Source: Loripinus fragilis
Taxonomy: Eukaryota > Mollusca > Bivalvia > Lucinida > Lucinidae
Reading direction: 5' to 3'
Length of the DNA: 64,000 nucleotides
NCBI GenBank assembly: GCA_964019695.1
Contig: OZ026516.1
Coordinates: 83,965,188 to 84,029,187 of the forward strand
Positions within the stretch are counted from its first letter, which is position 1. Every line of letters starts with the position of its first letter. Both the position numbers and the translations under genes were made by a program. Positions 59,321 through 64,000 of the stretch are shown piece by piece. A model generated the notes under the pieces. That model saw only the letters and a list, made by a program, of their open reading frames with translations, did not search any database and was not told the DNA's origin.

Positions 59321-59699
59321 ACGGGACCCATATTATATGTTTGTGAAATTGTGTTTGGTTTACAAGAAACACCAACATTTTGCCACAATTTATCATGTAT
59401 GTTTTTAACCATACATGCCACCTTGAGCATCAAAGCCATGGTTGGATCTGATCTGTCTGCTGCTCATTTTGACCAAATTACTTCGGTTGTCGAGTATCGA
59501 GTTTGCAAAAGCAAACCGTGTAGACCCTGATGACATGCCATATTCTGTGGAATCTCACCTGGGTGTTCTTGTTTGCTGATGAGCAATTTAAGGAAAATCT
59601 GGCATAAGTGGATGAATTCTTGTGAAAATATGATTAAAATATAGATACAATAAATATAATATTACACAGTGAAGAATAAAAGATAAAGAGCCAAAAAAA

Positions 59700-59805
59700 T
59701 CATTTATTTACGGGGACTCGAACCCCCCTTACTAAACTAAAAATATACATATTGATGCTCTGTTGTCCGAGTCGTTACCTACTGAGCTATCCATGACGAT
59801 AACCA
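59700..59805 (-). other. tRNA-like sequence 3
   Basis: On the - strand: GGATAGCTCAGTAGGTAACG (A box) and, about 50 bases on, GGGGGGTTCGAGTCCCCG, whose T stem pairs well. The middle is too long and A/T-rich for a normal anticodon arm. Most likely a SINE head or decayed tRNA. Confidence 0.6.
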
Positions 59806-59819
59806 GTCAAATTCAAAAT

Positions 59820-60735
59820 ACCCACTTAAAGCCTAATTGTGTGCTGCCACCCGTTACAGGTAAACAGTTCCCAGGTTTTGATTTTAATGTTTACAAACAC
59901 GAAAATGTAAACATGGTCAAAATATCGTGGTAGCACTATACCTTAATGCTCTGAAATGAAATTAGAGAGGAGCTAAGCCATGTGCATCGCCATGAGGTAG
60001 TTAATTTATCCCACAAACGCGCAGACCATCCATCACATTCGCGCAGTCTGCTTAGAGGCTGCCAGGATAGCTAGTACAACAGCTATACTTACCCCCATTT
60101 AATGTTATAGTAACCTACTGTAGCCAAGCAGACTGGTTTGAGTGTATGTTGTAATCTAACTCGAAGTAAAATGCATAATCAACGGTAACGCCCGCATATC
60201 TTACAACAATGATATCCTGGTTTGTTTTAGTAACGTATATAAACAAAACTATGGGCATGTCGAAGGATCGGCAATGTACTCTAAAAGCATATGTGACCAG
60301 TATAGTCAACCATCACTGTCGTCGCTGTATGCATCGCACTTTTATTCTGTAATCTAACAGTCATGTCTATGCTGTACTGTGGTATACAGACTGACCAATA
60401 CCACAATTTTATCTCATACATTTATCCCATTCTAGCGTGTTTACGTCTCCCCTTAAAAATTATCTTATAAGCCCTGTATGCATGGACCGATTTGCTCACG
60501 CGAGTATTTATTTACGTATTCGTAAAGTTGCTTAAATTACGTATGAAAAGTGTCGCATGTGCACGCGGTTTACTCACGCGGGTAAGCATACGCAAATGTT
60601 TTGCTTTTGTACTTGGTGGAGACCAAGACTTGGTGGAGACCACGTGCAAATCTCTATTGCATACCACATGAGTGTCTTGGGCCATGTATACGCTCTCAGG
60701 ACTATTTCAATCACAAATATAGATCAAGTAGGGTA
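59820..60735. other. Intergenic, unassigned
   Basis: No gene. Several GTAAGCATACGCA / CGTATTCGT type words recur at 60500-60600 and again at 61230-61330, suggesting a diverged repeat. Confidence 0.45.
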
Positions 60736-60737
60736 AA

Positions 60738-60930
60738 GTCGGGTATATTCGGACAGACAGCTAAATTCGGACAGCGATCTTGTTGGTTTCATTTTTCAAA
60801 TATTGGAATAAAAATGAATTAACTAAGCAAACAGTGAAAATCCTAAGGATCCGTCTCATTTGGATTTACACTGTTTGCAAACGTGTGTCCGAATTTACCT
60901 GATGTCCGAATTTACTCGACTTTATCCTAA
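60738..60930. mobile_element. MITE with GGGTAAAGTCGGGTA ends carrying an H1 hairpin
   Basis: GGGTAAAGTCGGGTATATTC, GGACAGACAGCTAAATTCGG mirrored by CCGAATTTACCTGATGTCCG, AATTTACTCGACTTTATCC; flanked by TA at the right. In the middle, GCAAACAGTGAAAATCC...GGATTTACACTGTTTGC is an H1 hairpin (60829-60883). Confidence 0.82.
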
Positions 60931-60934
60931 AGAT

Positions 60935-61955
60935 CAAGTATTTCCAGACAATTTGTGACCCATCAACTTAGTCTGAAGTTTTATAACCATGGTTAATCAT
61001 CAAACGTTTCCTTTACTACCCGATCATACAAGTATGTGGATCTGTCTGTGCTCCATATTTCCTTGTTTCTGCTCAAGCACAGAACAAAGCTCAATCCCAT
61101 ATTTGTGTACCCTCAATCTATCTTATCAGTCCATTCATTTCTAATGAAATGACCAAAATGATCAGATATATAATATTATATTGAAATAAATACTTACGTA
61201 AAATAGGTATATATGTGTAGTCAATGTGTAATCTAAGCAAAAATTACTTTTGCTCACATATGCAAAATTTGCATATGTGCAAGTTTACTTACGTATTCGT
61301 GCTGGGCTATATGCGTAAACACTTGAATGTGTAGCTATTTAGTAGAAGGGCAAGTAAACTTTTGATATCCCGGTAAACATCTTTAGTGGGCCACTATCGG
61401 ACCACCTGCGAAACGCCATTTGAATGGTGGCCGATTGTGGCCCAAACCTTTTTGTTGGTTGTGATGAGCCCTCATATTCGTCAGTACTTTGTTTATCCGA
61501 GCAGCGATGGCGATAACTAAATATGTTCTAACCGATTTTTTTTTTCAAAAGATGGATCATTAAACAGGATCTTCACTTCAGTTTGTTACTAGGGACAATG
61601 TTTGCAGCTAGACAGCACTCCTACCCAGCAGCGACACAGAATGATGAACAAGTTACCTTTGTTTATCCGTTTAATTATCACATCAAATATAATAAATTTG
61701 CAATCATTTCATAAGACAAATAAGCGGAATCAATCTTGGCCATTTGAACAGAAATTTCCTATTTGAAAAGTTGATTAATTATTATGAATATGACATGAAT
61801 GTTTTTTGATGGCGTCCTTGTATAAGAATTAATTTGTGTTTGTGAATAATGAAACCACAGAGGAATGCTGAGCGCTAGGACCCTAGATTAATAAGGCATT
61901 AGCAGTAATGGAGGGACAGTAATTATTTAAAGTCGCACTTGCTGTTTCACGAAGC
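60935..61955. other. Intergenic, with R3 copy
   Basis: R3-type palindrome at 61383-61460 (GGGCCACTATCGGACCACC, GCGAAACGCCATTTGAATGG). The rest is unrecognised. Confidence 0.5.
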
Positions 61956-61964
61956 CAGTGTAAG

Positions 61965-62252
61965 TTTGTGTGGTTTGATGCGTAACGTCCCAATCAACAG
62001 CTTTGGTCATGTCGGGACGGTCAGTCCATCTAATCACACTTTTTTCGTGGGCAGGCTGGGTTAAGCGGTTAACCAGTACATCGTGCACACACTTTCGCTT
62101 GTCTGACAACAACCCTTCTTGAATCAGTGGAATGGCCATAAAAGTTATTTCATAATCAATCTCCACGAAAGTATTGGACCTGGCCAGGATCGAACACGCG
62201 ACCCCTGGATATGCAGCCAGACACACATCTACAGTCAGACACGTTGATCTTG
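61965..62252 (-). mobile_element. SINE family B, decayed copy
   Basis: TGCGTAACGTCCCAATCAAC, GGGACGGTCAGTCCATCTAA, CTCCACGAAAGTATTGGACC, CAGGATCGAACACGCGACCC (inverted B box). The head ends at GACACGTTGATC, so the A box is lost. Confidence 0.88.
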
Positions 62253-62384
62253 CACTTTATGCTCGGAAATGATAATGGTTTGGTACTTTTCGTGTATGCC
62301 TCCTTTACATGTCCTTGGTGATGAATACAGCAGAGAAAAAGAAGGTCTAAATTTTGGTCTTATCGTTTTGATGATATAGAGGAT

Positions 62385-62520
62385 CTTACATGAGTGTTCA
62401 TGTTTTATTGAATTTATTAAACGAGTTGTGGAAAAGAGATCAAATGCGAGGCTTGCCTAGTATTTAATCTCTTTTCCGCAACGAGTTGAATAAATTCAAC
62501 AATACTGGAGCACGAATGTT
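62385..62520. repeat. Foldback repeat (TTGAATTTATTAAACGAGTT)
   Basis: ATTGAATTTATTAAACGAGT, TGTGGAAAAGAGAT mirrored by ATCTCTTTTCCGCAACGAGT, TGAATAAATTCAACAATA; about 135 bp. A possible fragment at 9090-9115 shares TATTGAATTTATTAA. Confidence 0.75.
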
Positions 62521-62529
62521 AGATTCTAT

Positions 62530-64000
62530 TTATTAAATGACATAAAATTTACTTAAAATTACATTTTTGGAGTGACAACATATTATACGCAGTGTTATAA
62601 TGGACGACAAATCTGTAAACCACTAGTGGTTTATCGATTTTATTGCATGGCATTATATCAATCCCAGAGACGACGTTATGTGAAAACTACGTTTATCAAT
62701 ACTTTGTGTATGCAAGCAGCGAATGCTCTAGCGAGTATGTGCTGTTGCACAGGCACGTCTGAGTCTTCTTTGCTCAACAGCGCGTTAAGTACCAAAATGC
62801 CATGTGTTAACTGATGTTGGATTGTTGCGTAGACAGACGCCATTTTACACAATATTTTTTTGACCATCAATATAGGATCAAACATGCTTTTCAATGCATT
62901 AACATTCGCTAGGGAGGAGTTAACTTTTGAAGATGTTCATAATGTGAACATATAATTGAAAAGAATATCTACAGTTACCTCGACTTTCCAGAATCCAAAC
63001 CCGGCGTTTTTAATATGCGCTTCAATCTATTCAAGTAAACTTATAGGTACACCAGCAGTTAAAAGCTAATTGCCCATGTCTTTGCAGTAGACTTTTAGTT
63101 TTTTTGAAAATGTTATACGTGCGTAATAATAGTCTTTACATTTGTGCATGCAGGGAAAGGCTTCATGGTTTTTGTCGTCTGCTGATTTTTTTTCAAAATC
63201 AACTTTTTAAATAAATTCTTTCAGGAGTATCATCAGAGTGCCAAACAGTTAGGAGCCAGATCAGGCCAGAAATTTTGATTCTTATATACAATTCAACCAC
63301 TATGGCCCTATCAAGACGTTGTTAAGCTAACTACAATTCTATACAGGCATAACCAGTAGCTAGTAACTGGAATGATCTGTCATAATTCCAGCGAGTGTAT
63401 CTTTAAAGGTGCCCAAAAGTTCCACAGACTGTTGATTTTGATGTAGTTCCATGTTTAAAAGGATTGTTCTTTCTCTATTACTAAGCCAGCGGACAATACC
63501 CCTACAAGTTCCTGGCAACATTTCTATGAAACGCAATTAATACAATCTGATTGATATTGGGGTGCGTGGTCAGACGTCACTTATAAACAAGTGAACATCA
63601 AACACAATATACATGAAACTACTTATCAGTTGTCTAGTGTGAAATATCGCAATATTAAAATATTTGGAGGTGAACTGAACTGAGAATACCGTTCAAACCT
63701 GCAATATATAGATAAATATTTTGCATATGAAATGGAATATAATTCAATATGTATCTTGGAAAGTGGAACATAGAAGACAAAGCTATTTCATGACGTAAAA
63801 AGTGGTTGAAAACATAAAGTACTTCATAGAACTAAATATATTTTATTTTTACATTCAGATGAATTATCAATGTAGACAAATAATGACGACATCTAAATAA
63901 TTTGCATGAAAAAGAAAAAAATCGGAAAAAGACGAAAAATGTATTAAAACTCAATGTGGCGATATTTTAAACGAAGAAAATTTTGAAAGTTATAATACGG
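62530..64000. other. Intergenic to window end
   Basis: No gene recognised. An H1 half-hairpin lies at 63248-63276 (GCCAAACAGTTAGGAGCCAG, ATCAGGCC), with the same TCAGAGTG flank as the copy at 7465. Confidence 0.5.

Noticed and set aside
3912..60883. CRISPR-like array from the repeated H1 hairpins
   Set aside because: Copies are kilobases apart, diverged and in a eukaryotic genome; there is no regular spacer structure.

Overview
The window is eukaryotic, AT-rich and intron-rich, and most of it is repeats. The host gene content, the Penelope-like (PLE), DIRS-like and Ty3/gypsy-like relics, tRNA-derived SINEs and many short palindromic MITEs suggest an invertebrate, most likely a (heterodont) bivalve mollusc. 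Two repeats that I know as common in bivalve assemblies support this: one containing TTTAGCTCACCTGAGC and one with GCGCGGATCCAGAGGGG tips. The species cannot be named from sequence alone.

One host protein-coding gene is supported, and it is complete: RSAD1 (HemW-like radical-SAM protein, mitochondrial) on the + strand, 14 coding exons from 3484 to 35663. Every exon junction has an AG acceptor and GT donor, phases agree throughout, and the spliced product is 446 residues. It carries CARRCTYC, GGGTPS, EANP, GRDHS, HLSLYQL and GAHGR signatures. I found no second host gene; 35.7-64.0 kb looks like intergenic or intronic repeat-rich DNA.

Layout. 1-3.4 kb: upstream DNA with SINEs and MITEs. 3.5-35.7 kb: RSAD1, with introns full of PLE 3' ends, SINEs and foldback MITEs. 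The last intron (26754-35572) is a nested stack. An old 5'-truncated PLE on the - strand was split by a 6.5 kb DNA transposon with long terminal inverted repeats (28461-34993) and an exact 5-bp target duplication (CATTT). That transposon was itself hit by a 293-bp foldback MITE in its left inverted repeat and by a second, nearly full-length + strand PLE. The transposon interior also carries nine copies of a 14-base motif, GTGAATTACGTTAC. 36.4-37.4 kb: a decayed mariner-type transposase. 38.9-40.7 kb: a decayed DIRS/Ngaro-type retroelement on the - strand with RT, RNase H and tyrosine-recombinase remnants. 44.8-45.4 kb: second copy of a TIR element also found in an RSAD1 intron. 52.7-54.2 kb: decayed gypsy pol (RNase H, integrase) on the - strand. 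55.5-57.1 kb: three palindromic elements in a local duplication. 59.0-59.8 kb: three tRNA-like heads.

Two tRNA-derived SINE families share the same 3' tail, which suggests they use the same LINE partner. A recurring hairpin (arms AAACAGTG...GATCAG) occurs at more than a dozen sites, with arms that differ between copies but stay self-complementary within each copy. The best candidate for something undescribed is the 28461-34993 transposon: long inverted repeats, 5-bp target duplication, ends beginning CAC, clustered internal 14-mers and no visible transposase.
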